Assembly (NCBI RefSeq): GCF_014189455.1
Contig: NZ_CP050296.1
Span: 4,336,001-4,400,000 of the forward strand
Source of the DNA: Mesorhizobium huakuii
GTDB taxonomy: Bacteria > Pseudomonadota > Alphaproteobacteria > Rhizobiales > Rhizobiaceae
Reading direction: 5' to 3'
DNA: 64,000 nt
The notes under the pieces were generated by a model that ran no database searches, was not told the origin of the DNA, and was given only the letters and a program-made list of their open reading frames with translations. Shown here one piece after another: positions 30,127 through 38,720 of the stretch. Within the stretch, counting starts at the first letter, position 1; every line of letters starts with the position of its first letter. Made by a program: the position numbers and the translations under genes.

Positions 30127-30567
30127 ATGGATACGCTTGACGAACGGCTGGTGACCTTGCTGCGACATGACGCGCGGCGCAGCGTGTCGGATCTCGCCAT
30201 CGATCTTGGCGTCTCGCGCGCCACGGTCAGGGCGCGCATGGAGCGGCTGGAACGGTCCGGCGACATCATCGGTTACACGGTGGTGCTGCGCGCCGACGCC
30301 GTCGATCAGCGCATCCGCGGCATCATGCTCATCGAGATTGAGGGCCATGCCGCCGACCGCGTGGTGCGGGCACTAGGCGGCTTCCCCGAAGTCTCGACCA
30401 TCCATACCACCAATGGCCGCTGGGATCTGGTTGTCGAACTCGGGACCGCATCACTGACTGATTTCGATGCAGTGCTGAGGCGCATCCGCCTCATAGCCGG
30501 CATAACAGGCAGCGAAACCAGTCTGCTCCTGGCCACGCCGCGCACGACCCGAGCACGACTGACTTAG
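30127..30567 (+). CDS. Lrp/AsnC-family regulator, likely controlling arginase
   Basis: 146 residues, standard for the family. The N-terminal HTH spans about residues 4-45 (SVSDLAIDLGVSRATVRARM) and is followed by the RAM ligand-binding domain with a typical HTTNGRWDLVVEL core. It is divergent from rocF-ocd. In agrobacteria an Lrp-type regulator at this position activates arginase genes in response to arginine or ornithine; that role is inferred here. The downstream DNA is a gene remnant, not a continuation of the operon. Confidence 0.85.
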   Translation: MDTLDERLVTLLRHDARRSVSDLAIDLGVSRATVRARMERLERSGDIIGYTVVLRADAVDQRIRGIMLIEIEGHAADRVVRALGGFPEVSTIHTTNGRWDLVVELGTASLTDFDAVLRRIRLIAGITGSETSLLLATPRTTRARLT

Positions 30568-30742
30568 AATCCCATCAAGGCCCCCAGTCGCCGCTCTTGC
30601 CGCTCGCAGCGGATCAGAATGTCCGATACCAAAGAAGGCACGCCGCCCGAGGAGGGCAGGCTTATGGATGGGTTCTCATAAAAGCCAGTGGCGATCTTGA
30701 CGACAAAGACGTTATCGCCTCGCAACCCAGGATATTGCGTAC
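30564..30742 (-). pseudogene. Remnant of an ornithine cyclodeaminase/mu-crystallin homologue
   Basis: Read on the - strand, about 25 codons (30640-30725) give FVVKIATGFYENPSISLPSS, which matches the conserved N-terminal segment of the ornithine cyclodeaminase/mu-crystallin family. After this the match stops and the frame closes at 30564, so at least 80 per cent of such a gene is missing. It follows the damaged LysR gene on the same strand and may once have been in its operon. The intact ocd at 28 kb is a different family member. Confidence 0.5.
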
Positions 30743-31669
30743 TTACAAACCAGGACGTTCCGGCCCGTCCTGCGCGCACTCGACGAGCACATTCACTGCC
30801 TCCTGAAGCAGCGTGCTCAACCGTCGGCCTTTTTGCCAGAATACGACGTAGTGATAGAGGGCGCTTGGCTCAAAGGGGCGGACTTCCACTGGAAAAGACG
30901 CAAATTGCCGGGCGGCAAAGGTGTTGCTGCTTGAAATGCCTAGACCTGCGGCGACGAAACTGACCTCTTGACCAATGACATCGACCTGTATCGCAAGATG
31001 CGGTTCCGCCCCCATGTATCGCAGGGCGTTCTCATTCATGAGATGCGATTGCATCCGGGGTTCGACATCCACAAGCGGCTCTCCGACGAGGTCTTCGGGC
31101 CTGATGATGTCCTTTTAGGCGAACCGGTGGCCACGCGGGACGATGTAAACATTGGTTGCGGTCGTCGCCGGGCACCAGTCGAAGACATTGCCGTCCAAAG
31201 GCAGTCGCGCAATTCCGAGGTCGGCGCGCCCATCCAGCACATGGTCCGCCACTTCCGGGTAGGTGCCCGACTTAAGAACGATCCCCGCGACCCGCAGGTG
31301 TGAGCTCAGTTTGTGGAAAGCGTCCGGAAGAAGTCGGAGTGAGAAGACGTACGGTGCCGCGATGCTTATCGTATCGCTGTCGACACCCTTCAGGGACGCG
31401 ACCGTCTTGGCTATCCTCTCCATCTGAATGAAGGTCGCGTCGGTATCGCGAAAAAGCGTCATCGTCGGGGCAGTCGGGAGAAGCCGCCCCGTGTCACGCA
31501 CGAACAATTGCACTCCGAGCAGGCCCTCCAATATCCGAATTTGCTGGCTGACGGCCGGCTGGGTGATTTCGAGCACCTTGGCAGCAGCCCGCTCTGAGCC
31601 CGCCCTGACGACCTCGCGCAGGATCTGAAGCTGGCGAAGTGTGATGCCTGTTTTCGAGATTTCGACCAT
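30743..31669 (-). pseudogene. LysR-family regulator interrupted by an in-frame stop codon
   Basis: A full-length LTTR of about 308 codons from ATG 31669 (GGAAG upstream) to the stop at 30743, except for a TAA at 31115-31117. The N-terminal part keeps the HTH (ITQPAVSQQIRILEG). Directly before the stop is VPRGHRFA, and directly after it in the same frame the protein continues as KDIIRPEDLVGEPLVDV, the expected next LTTR block. One substitution, for example AAA to TAA, is enough to explain it. It is divergent from the damaged ABC operon it presumably controlled. Confidence 0.8.
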
Positions 31670-32053
31670 GATGAAGCTTCCGTGCGGCTGCCGATTGCCG
31701 CCTTTCCCATACAAAGATCAACTTATACCTGAATGCCGATTGCGCCACGCCGATTTGCTTCCGCAGCGCCAGAGACGGTTGTTCGCATTGAGATGACGTT
31801 GGACCATATTAGCTGAGCTTATCGAAAAATAATTTGGCTTATAAATTGACCTTTGGAGGCCCGCAGGCAATTTTGAGGTCAAGACGCCGTTCCGAAGACG
31901 CTTGGCGCCACCGGAGCAATGGGGCGCTCCTGCACATCGACAACCGAAAGCAAAAGGGTGGTGCCGCTCCATGCGTGCAGCAAGGGCTTTGCCGTGTCCT
32001 GCATTTCCCATGTCTCGTACCGGCGGCACGCAGTCTCCAGCGCGGAGTGCCTG
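31670..32053. other. Intergenic region between the broken LysR gene and the first ABC operon
   Basis: About 380 bp. The half near the regulator is AT-rich and holds TTATCGAAAAATAA (31819-31832), shaped like a T-N11-A LysR site. The half near the ABC operon is GC-rich and open in several frames, but I recognise no product there. Confidence 0.4.
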
Positions 32054-32854
32054 ATGCCGAGCGAGCCGATGTTCCAACAGACCCTGACGCCCGGTATCCG
32101 TGCTGAGCGGGTTGAAAAACGGCTTGGCGGCATTGATGTCCTGCGTGGCGTGGATCTCGACGTCCGGCCAGGCGAAATTCTCTCCATCCTTGGCAGCAGC
32201 GGCTCGGGCAAGAGCACGCTTCTGCGGTGCCTCAATCTCCTGACAGTTCCCGATCGCGGCGACATTTGGATCCACGGCGAGAAGCTGGCGATCCGAGTTG
32301 CATCGCAGCGGGGTGGCCAGTCCAGCGTCACCGACCATCGTCAGGTCCGGCGGGTGCGAGCGTCGATGGGCATGGTGTTCCAGAGCTTCAATCTCTGGCC
32401 TCACAGGACGGCGCTTGAGAATGTCACGGAAGGGCCCGTCCTCGTAAAGGGAATCCGGCGCGATGCAGCGGCCGATCTCGGACGCCACTACCTCGCCAAG
32501 GTCGGGCTCTCCGACAAGGCGGACGCCTACCCGCGCCATCTCTCCGGCGGCCAGCAGCAGCGGGTGGCGATTGCCCGCGCGCTGGCGATGGAGCCACGCG
32601 TGCTGCTCTTCGACGAGCCGACCTCGGCGTTGGACCCGGAACTGGTGGGCGAAGTGCTGCGCGTCATGGCAGCGCTGGCGGGAGAGGGGCGCACCATGGT
32701 GATCGTCACCCACGAAATGGCTTTCGCGCGCGAGGTATCGACACGGGCAGCCTTCATGCACCGCGGGCTGATCGAAGAGGAAAGTCCGCCGCAAGAATTC
32801 TTCTCCTCTCCCGTCTCCAGCCATCTTCGCGGCTTTCTCGATTCACATCGATAG
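32054..32854 (+). CDS. Polar amino-acid ABC transporter ATP-binding protein
   Basis: 266 residues from ATG 32054, which has GGAG upstream; the longer open frame starting at 31919 has no family-like sequence. Walker A is GSSGSGKST, the Q-loop region MGMVFQSFNLWPH, the signature LSGGQQQR and Walker B LLFDEPTSALDPE, all typical of the GlnQ/HisP/OccP group. It energises uptake with the two permeases behind it. The ATPase domain at 44.8-45.6 kb is a close paralogue serving the second, intact system. Confidence 0.93.
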   Translation: MPSEPMFQQTLTPGIRAERVEKRLGGIDVLRGVDLDVRPGEILSILGSSGSGKSTLLRCLNLLTVPDRGDIWIHGEKLAIRVASQRGGQSSVTDHRQVRRVRASMGMVFQSFNLWPHRTALENVTEGPVLVKGIRRDAAADLGRHYLAKVGLSDKADAYPRHLSGGQQQRVAIARALAMEPRVLLFDEPTSALDPELVGEVLRVMAALAGEGRTMVIVTHEMAFAREVSTRAAFMHRGLIEEESPPQEFFSSPVSSHLRGFLDSHR

Positions 32855-32868
32855 AAGGAACTTCGCGC

Positions 32869-33527
32869 ATGGACGGTTTTGCCGTGCAGTTCGTCAGCGG
32901 ACTGAAGACGACGGTACTGCTGGCGCTTGTCAGCGGCGCGCTCGGCATGGCGCTCGGATTGCTTACGCGGCGGGGCGGTTGTCGCGGTTGAGGGCGGTAA
33001 GCCGCTTGGTCGGTTTCTACACCACGATCATTCGCGGCGTGCCCGAGCTCATCATCATCCTGCTGATCTATTTCGGTGGAACGGTCGCCATCAGCGCCTT
33101 CTTCGGTCGCTATGTCGAGGTCAACGCGTTCCTCGCCGGGGTCGTTTCCCTTACCATCGTCTTCGGCGCCTATACGGCAGAAATTTTCCGGGGAGCCGTG
33201 CTCAGCATACCGACGGGACAGATCGAGGCGGCCCGCTCGCTCGGGCTGCATCCGTGGCAAACCTGGCTGCTGGTCATCCTTCCACAGATGCTGCGCATCG
33301 CTCTGCCGGCACTTGCCAACCAGTGGATCTCCCTGGTCAAGGAAACGTCGCTGATCTCGATCGTCGGGCTGACCGATATCATGCGGGTTGCCGCCATCGG
33401 CGCGGGCTCACTACGGGCGCCGCTGACGTTCTATCTCGCCGCATCGGCCCTCTATCTCGCGCTGACCAGTCTTGCGCTGGTGATCTTCCATCTTCTCGAA
33501 CGGCGTTTCGCCGTTCCCGGACGGTGA
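32869..33527 (+). pseudogene. Amino-acid ABC permease with a one-base deletion
   Basis: The gene should start at ATG 32869, 14 bp after the ATPase stop. That frame gives a good first transmembrane segment but stops at TGA 32989 after about 40 codons. The rest of the protein, including RGVPELIIILLIYFGG and the EAA loop EAARSLGLHPWQTW, is in another frame and runs to 33527. Restoring one base in the GC-rich stretch 32967-32976 would give a normal permease of about 219 residues. The downstream frame alone lacks the first membrane helix. It may be real decay or a sequence error. Confidence 0.8.
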
Positions 33528-33538
33528 GGCGCCAGGTA

Positions 33539-34270
33539 ATGGACATCACGCTCCTCCTCACCAGCATGGTCGCGCTTGCCAGCGGCATTCGGCTGACGCT
33601 CCTTCTGACATTCGCATCGCTGCTTGCAGGCCTCGTCCTTGCCGTACCTCTGGCCTTCATGCGCGCATCGTCTCGCAAGTGGCTTTCACGGCCTGTGCTC
33701 GCCTATACCTATGTGTTTCGCGGCACGCCCCTGCTTGTCCAGCTTTTCATCATCTACTACGGCCTCGGTCAGATCGGCGCCATTCGGTCGAGCGTCCTGT
33801 GGGTCCTGCTGCGTGATCCTTTCTGGTGCTGCCTGCTGGCCTTTTCCCTGAACGGCGCTGCTTACACGACGGAGATTTTTCGCGGCGGCATCCAGGCCGT
33901 GGCCATCGGTATGATCGAGGCGGCGCAGGCGGTGGGCATGTCGCCGTTGCAGATCAAGCGCCGGATCATCTTCCCGATCGCCTTTCGAAGCGTGCTTCCC
34001 TCTTATGCCAACGAGGTTATCAGCCTCGTGAAAGCGACATCGCTCGCCAGCACCGTGACCTTGCTGGAGATAACCGGCCTTTCACGAAAATTGGTTTCAG
34101 AGACCTTTGCACCCTATGAGATCTTCATTGCCGCCGGCGTGCTCTATCTAGGCCTGACCCTCCTGCTGGCCGGCTTTTTCCACGTGCTGGAGGTCTGGTT
34201 GAACGGTGCGCCGCGGGCAAAGGCATACAAGCGCCGGGTCACCCTGCAGCAGGTGGCCCATGGACAATAG
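33539..34270 (+). CDS. Amino-acid ABC transporter permease
   Basis: 243 residues from ATG 33539. The family phrases VFRGTPLLVQLFIIYYGLGQ and EAAQAVGMSPLQIKRR (the EAA loop that contacts the ATPase) are intact, with about five membrane helices. It belongs to the HisM/OccM-type permeases of basic amino acids and opines and would pair with the damaged permease upstream. Its last 11 bases overlap the start of the racemase gene, so it lies in the same operon. Confidence 0.92.
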   Translation: MDITLLLTSMVALASGIRLTLLLTFASLLAGLVLAVPLAFMRASSRKWLSRPVLAYTYVFRGTPLLVQLFIIYYGLGQIGAIRSSVLWVLLRDPFWCCLLAFSLNGAAYTTEIFRGGIQAVAIGMIEAAQAVGMSPLQIKRRIIFPIAFRSVLPSYANEVISLVKATSLASTVTLLEITGLSRKLVSETFAPYEIFIAAGVLYLGLTLLLAGFFHVLEVWLNGAPRAKAYKRRVTLQQVAHGQ

Positions 34271-35426
34271 TCCCCGTCGAGACCCATTGCCGTTCCGCGA
34301 AACTGCCTGGCGCGAAATCGACCTGTCGGCCATCACCTCCAACTATCGCGCCATCCGGGCGGCAATCGGCAGCGACACAAAAGTCTTCGCCTGCCTGAAA
34401 CAGGACGCCTATGGATGCGGGGCGGAGAAGGTCGCGTCTGTCTTGTCCGAAGCGGGCGCCGATGCCTTCGGCGTCGTGTCGATCGCCGACGCTTTGGCCG
34501 TACGAAAAGCGGCGGCAGGAAAACCCATCCTCGTGTATCCGGGCATTGGTCCGAACGCTGTCGATCTTGTCCGGAATCTCGATTTGACGATTTCGATTTC
34601 CGGCGAAGAGGATCTGGCAGGCTGGCTTGCGACCGGCACGCCGCTCAAGGTCTTCGTGAAGGTCGATCTGGGTTTTTGGCGCGCCGGCGTGGCTCCTTCC
34701 GACCTCCCAGGTCTGATGGATCTGTGCGCCACCGAAGGCAATGTCGCCGTCGACGGTCTTTATGCTCATCTCAACGAATTCGGCGACGCCGGTTCCTCGG
34801 CACCGGCGCAGCTTGCGCGCCTGACGCCACTTCTCGAAGAGCTGAGGGCAAAGGGCCGCCTTCCCGGAACGATCATGGTCTCAAGCAGCGAAAGCCTGCT
34901 TCACCATCCGGAATTCGACATGGATGCGGTCGATCCCGGCGCACTGCTCTTCGGATTGACCCGTTCTCGCGATGGACGCCGCATCCTGCCCACCCGTCCG
35001 GCCCTGGCGGCGATCAAGGCGCGTATCGTCGCGCTCAAGACGTGCCACGACAGCATGGGGGCGCCTCCCGGCCTGCCGGGATACCACGCGGCCATGCGCA
35101 TGGCGGTGCTGGGGATCGGCTGGGGGCATGGCGTGCCGCGCGACCTCGATTCCTCGGCCTCGGTGCTCGTCAGGGGACAGCGTGCGCCCATCGTGCCGCC
35201 CATCCATCTCGAACATCTGCGCATCGATGTCACGAATGTTCCCGAAGCGGCGTTCGGGGATGAAGCGGTCCTGCTCGGCTCTTCCTGCGCAGATCGCATC
35301 ACGCTGCCCGAGCTCGCCAGTGCCTGGAACACAGACGAAACGGGCGTGGCCTGCGGCCTGCGGGAGAGCCTGCGCCGGATAGACGTCACACAACAATCCA
35401 GACCAAACCAACAAGAAGGGGAATGA
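34260..35426 (+). CDS. Alanine racemase-like PLP enzyme
   Basis: 388 residues. The fold-type III PLP enzyme signature is present with the Schiff-base Lys in FACLKQDAYGCG (usual alanine racemase form is VKANAYGHG). The C-terminal domain ends with NVPEAAFGDEAVLLGS, the conserved alanine racemase block. The altered PLP motif and its position inside a transporter operon suggest a substrate other than peptidoglycan alanine, perhaps another amino acid taken up by this system. ATG 34260 overlaps the permease stop and is followed after 1 bp by the binding-protein gene. Confidence 0.8.
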   Translation: MDNSPRRDPLPFRETAWREIDLSAITSNYRAIRAAIGSDTKVFACLKQDAYGCGAEKVASVLSEAGADAFGVVSIADALAVRKAAAGKPILVYPGIGPNAVDLVRNLDLTISISGEEDLAGWLATGTPLKVFVKVDLGFWRAGVAPSDLPGLMDLCATEGNVAVDGLYAHLNEFGDAGSSAPAQLARLTPLLEELRAKGRLPGTIMVSSSESLLHHPEFDMDAVDPGALLFGLTRSRDGRRILPTRPALAAIKARIVALKTCHDSMGAPPGLPGYHAAMRMAVLGIGWGHGVPRDLDSSASVLVRGQRAPIVPPIHLEHLRIDVTNVPEAAFGDEAVLLGSSCADRITLPELASAWNTDETGVACGLRESLRRIDVTQQSRPNQQEGE

Positions 35427-35427
35427 C

Positions 35428-36272
35428 ATGAAACGACATCTGACCTGCGCCCTCGCGGCTCTGCTGCTGGTTGCCGGCCTCGCCCATGCCGGAGAGCGCA
35501 CGGCGATCACGATTGCCTCGGAAGGGGCCTCACCACCGTGGGACTATATCGACAAGAACGGCGCGCTCGCGGCTTCGACATCGACGTCGGCAACGAACTC
35601 TGCGCCCGGATCAAACTGCAATGCACCTTCGTCGCCCAGGACTGGGACGGCATCATCCCCGGTCTTCTGGTGATGAAGTACGATGCGATCATCGCCGGCA
35701 TGTCGATCACCGAAAAGCGCAAGAAATCGATCGCCTTCTCCATTCCCTATGCCGCGGCGCCGAACCAGATCGTCATGCGCCGGGGGCTCGGCCTGCCGCC
35801 CAGTGACATCAATGCGAAACTGAATCTGACGGACATCGACACGGCGAAGAAGGAAACCATCGAAAAACTGAGAGAGAACCTGAAGGGGAGGACCCTTGGC
35901 GTCCTTCGCTCGTCCAATTCGGAGGCGGTCGTCCGGGAACTCTTCGGCGATGTTGCGGAGGTGCGCAGCTATGACAGCCAGGAGAATCTCAAACTCGACC
36001 TTACGTCCGAACGCATCGACGGAGGCTTGGGAGACCGTCTGGTGTGGAAGCAGTTCCTCGACACGCCGGAGGGGAAGGCGGTCGAGTTTTTCGGCCCGCA
36101 GCTTTCAGGTGGCACCTGGGGTCCCGGCGTCGGCGTCGGCCTTCGCAAGGAGGATACCGATCTCGCCGAAGCCCTCGACAAGGCCATCGAAGCGAGCGTC
36201 AAGGACGGCGCGATCGGCAAGATCAGCCTGAAGTGGTTCGGCGTGGATATTTCCCCGCAAACCGGGAAGTGA
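35428..36272 (+). pseudogene. Periplasmic amino-acid-binding protein with a one-base deletion
   Basis: ATG 35428 (AGGGGA upstream) begins a clear Sec signal peptide and the lobe-I start EGASPPWDYIDKNG. At about 35569-35573 the frame is lost; the rest continues one frame over as GFDIDVGNELCARIKLQC and reads to 36272. Adding one G (ctcgcggc to ctcgcgggc) restores a protein of about 281 residues. The Cys pair in CARIKLQC is the disulfide typical of the HisJ/ArgT/opine-binding family. The second lobe is complete. It is probably non-functional unless this is a sequence error. Confidence 0.82.
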
Positions 36273-36290
36273 CTGCCCCCGGCTCCTTCC

Positions 36291-36308
36291 GGCGGCCTGA
36301 GGGCCGCC
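36291..36308 (+). terminator. GC stem-loop after the damaged binding-protein gene
   Basis: GGCGGCC and GGCCGCC form a perfect 7-bp stem with a TGAG loop. No T run follows, so it is more likely an mRNA-stabilising or attenuating hairpin behind the binding-protein gene than a complete terminator. Confidence 0.45.
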
Positions 36309-36339
36309 ACCCCTAAATTCATCTCCAGGGTACGCTATA

Positions 36340-37599
36340 ATGTCTTCACCGTTCACGCTTGTTCTGACCGGACAATCTCTCATCCATCATGATGTTCGGC
36401 AGGTCTCGGACGCTGGATTTACCGCGATCAAGGCGCTGATCCGGCAGGCTGATATCGCCTTCACGAATTTCGAGACGACGGTTTTCGGCCGGCATGGAGG
36501 ATGGCCGATGAAGGGTTCCTACTTCGGCTGTTCGGCACCCGTGGTGCTGGATGCGCTGAAGGACATCGGCTTCAACGCCTTGGCGCTCTCCAACAACCAC
36601 GCCTTCGACCTCGGCCCACCTGGCGTTCTGTCGACGCTCGAAGAGGTGGCGGAGAGAGGGTTCCTTCACGCCGGCATCGGTGTCGATGCCACGGATGCGC
36701 GTCGGCCGGGAGTGAAAACCTTCGGCACGAGACGGGTGGCGCTTGTCGCAATGGATGCGGGACCCGGCCCGGCGACCATGTACGCGGCCGACGCGACGGA
36801 CCGACGTCCTGCTAGGCCGGGCGTGAATGGGCTCGACGTCTCGAGGCGATTTGACGTCGATCCCAAGGTGTTTGCAAACCTGACCGGCATTCAGGACATC
36901 TTCCAAAGCAGTCCAATGGAACAGGGCAACTATGCCCAGCCGCACGATCCGCCTGAACTTCAGTCCGCAGACGAGATCGATTTTTACGGAACGATCTTTT
37001 GCCGATCCTCGACGAACAGGCGCCGGATCCTGGTGGACGAGGCGAGCCTGCAAAATCACCTCTCGGCGATCCGCCAGGCCGCCGCGGAGGGTGCCTTCGT
37101 CATCGCCTACCTCCACCATCATCATTGGGAACCGAACTGGCGGGAGGTTCCAGCATGGGTTCAGTCGCTTGCGCGCGCCTGTGTCGATGCCGGGGCAGGC
37201 GTGTTCGTCAGTCACGGCGCTCCCGTCCTGCAGCCCGTGGAGACCTATCGCGGCGCGCCGATCTTCTTCGGGCTGGGTAATTTCCTCTTCCATCTCAATG
37301 AAGGCGAAGTGGTATGGAGCGCGCCGGATGTTTGGAAGAGCATGGTGGCGACGTGCCGCTTCGATGCCGATGCCCGGCTGCAGTCGATCGACTTCCTTCC
37401 CATCATCATAGGCGGCGAGCAGCTGCTGGGCGCCAAAAATTATCATGAGCGCATCATTCCAGTTCCGGCGTCGGAAACGCTGGGAGCCGAGATGATCAAG
37501 GACTTGGCGGCCCGCTCGCGGGCGCACGGAGTGTCGATCGACGTCGAGGGGACTGACGAAATAATAGGTGGCCGTTTACGAGCCGAAGGCTCGCTTTGA
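36340..37599 (+). CDS. CapA-family (poly-gamma-glutamate synthesis type) metallophosphatase-like protein
   Basis: 419 residues. The fold markers of the CapA family are visible: TGQSLIHHD near the N-terminus, FTNFETTVFG, ALSNNHAFDLG, YLHHHHWEPNW, VSHGAPVLQPVETYRG and FFGLGNFLFH. In CapA proteins these His, Asn and Asp residues form a calcineurin-like site. Known members act in poly-gamma-glutamate capsule formation, but many paralogues sit in catabolic clusters with unknown function. There is no signal peptide, so it is probably cytoplasmic. It lies 67 bp after the damaged binding-protein gene and could be the last gene of that operon. Confidence 0.82.
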   Translation: MSSPFTLVLTGQSLIHHDVRQVSDAGFTAIKALIRQADIAFTNFETTVFGRHGGWPMKGSYFGCSAPVVLDALKDIGFNALALSNNHAFDLGPPGVLSTLEEVAERGFLHAGIGVDATDARRPGVKTFGTRRVALVAMDAGPGPATMYAADATDRRPARPGVNGLDVSRRFDVDPKVFANLTGIQDIFQSSPMEQGNYAQPHDPPELQSADEIDFYGTIFCRSSTNRRRILVDEASLQNHLSAIRQAAAEGAFVIAYLHHHHWEPNWREVPAWVQSLARACVDAGAGVFVSHGAPVLQPVETYRGAPIFFGLGNFLFHLNEGEVVWSAPDVWKSMVATCRFDADARLQSIDFLPIIIGGEQLLGAKNYHERIIPVPASETLGAEMIKDLAARSRAHGVSIDVEGTDEIIGGRLRAEGSL

Positions 37600-37690
37600 A
37601 GCGCCGGCAAGCGGCTGCACACGACGATGCGCTGCACGAGGCTATTGGTGCGCTTGATCAGATCGTCGCCGAGGGCATCGGTTTCAGTGC

Positions 37691-38599
37691 TCAAGAAGCA
37701 TCCAGCCGCTTGGAGATTGAAACGACCCAAGCACGCAGTTCCGGCCCGAATGGCTTGTCCAGCGCCGCACGATCCCAGGCAAGGAAATAGGCACCGGGCA
37801 GTCGCACGCGCTCGTTGAACGGCACGATCAGCCGGCCGGATGCAATGTCCTCTGCGGCCATGGACAATTGAGCAAGGACAAAGCCTTTTCCATTGATCGC
37901 GGCGTCGATCGCGGCACTCGACAATGAGAACGCCACTTCACCGGAAGTCCTCCGGTGCGACGCACCAATCCCGTGCGCCCACTCCGCCCAGCTCGGCGGT
38001 GATTGATGGTCCCGTGCCCATTCTATGCCGAGCAGGGGAAAATCAAGGATATCCGAGGGCCTCTTCAAGGGGCGGTTGGCCAGCAACCCAGGCGCGCAGG
38101 CGGGGACCACCCAGTCCGTGAACAACTCGGCGTAGTGATCGAACTCATGAACCTTCGCGCCGTACGAGATCCGGAAATCCACCTGGTCATCACCAAAACG
38201 CGGCTCTTGCTCGGCGCCGATCAGCCGCACGGTCGCTCCGGCATGGACCGTCTGCCAATCCAGAAGCCGTGGCGCCAGCCATTTGCTGGCAAGCGAAGGC
38301 AGACAAGAGATGGTGAGCGCGCTTTCCGAACGCGCCCGCTCGACAATGTGCTGCGCGTCGCGAAGCTGTTCGAAGCCTGAAGAAACGGCCGCGTGATAGG
38401 TTCGCCCCCAGGACGTCAGCGCGACACTCCTGCCACGGCGTTCAAGCAAGCTGAGGCCGAGCGCATCTTCGGCCTTGCGGATTTGCTGGCTGACCGCACC
38501 GACGGAAACGCCAAGCTCTTCGGCGGCGGCGGTAACGCTGCCGCGTCGGCCGAAAGCCTCGAAGGCCTCGATCGCACGGAGGGGGAGCGCTTTCTTCAC
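37691..38599 (-). CDS. LysR-family regulator of the GcvA type, next to the Rieske island
   Basis: 302 residues from GTG 38599. The open frame extends to 38794, but that would overlap the divergent Rieske gene. The HTH is GSVTAAAEELGVSVGAVSQQ and the first words of the protein, LPLRAIEAFEAFGRRGS, are typical of GcvA/AmpR-type LTTRs. It is divergent from the Rieske gene, with a perfect palindrome between them, and is therefore the likely regulator of the island at 38.7-48 kb. The inducer is unknown. Confidence 0.85.
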   Translation of the reverse strand: MKKALPLRAIEAFEAFGRRGSVTAAAEELGVSVGAVSQQIRKAEDALGLSLLERRGRSVALTSWGRTYHAAVSSGFEQLRDAQHIVERARSESALTISCLPSLASKWLAPRLLDWQTVHAGATVRLIGAEQEPRFGDDQVDFRISYGAKVHEFDHYAELFTDWVVPACAPGLLANRPLKRPSDILDFPLLGIEWARDHQSPPSWAEWAHGIGASHRRTSGEVAFSLSSAAIDAAINGKGFVLAQLSMAAEDIASGRLIVPFNERVRLPGAYFLAWDRAALDKPFGPELRAWVVSISKRLDAS

Positions 38600-38625
38600 C
38601 TGGGGACAATCCTGGGGTCGGTTTG

Positions 38626-38642
38626 TTTTAGCATTTCTAAAA
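38626..38642. promoter_or_regulatory. Perfect palindrome, likely LysR binding site upstream of the Rieske island
   Basis: TTTTAGCATTTCTAAAA has 6-bp perfect arms around a 5-base centre. It sits in the 121 bp between the divergent LysR and Rieske genes, 27 bp from the regulator start, and fits the T-N11-A pattern with TTAG/CTAA arms seen at GcvA-type sites. Confidence 0.65.
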
Positions 38643-38720
38643 TAGAACGCAGATGCAAGCCCTTTGTCGCTCCCTGCCCGAGAGCTATCAGTCTGGCGAT
38701 CGCAAGCTCGGGAGGACGCC

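Noticed and set aside
31718..32824. Long minus-strand open frame opposite the first ABC ATPase gene
   Set aside because: Antisense shadow of the ATPase gene, without a recognisable product.
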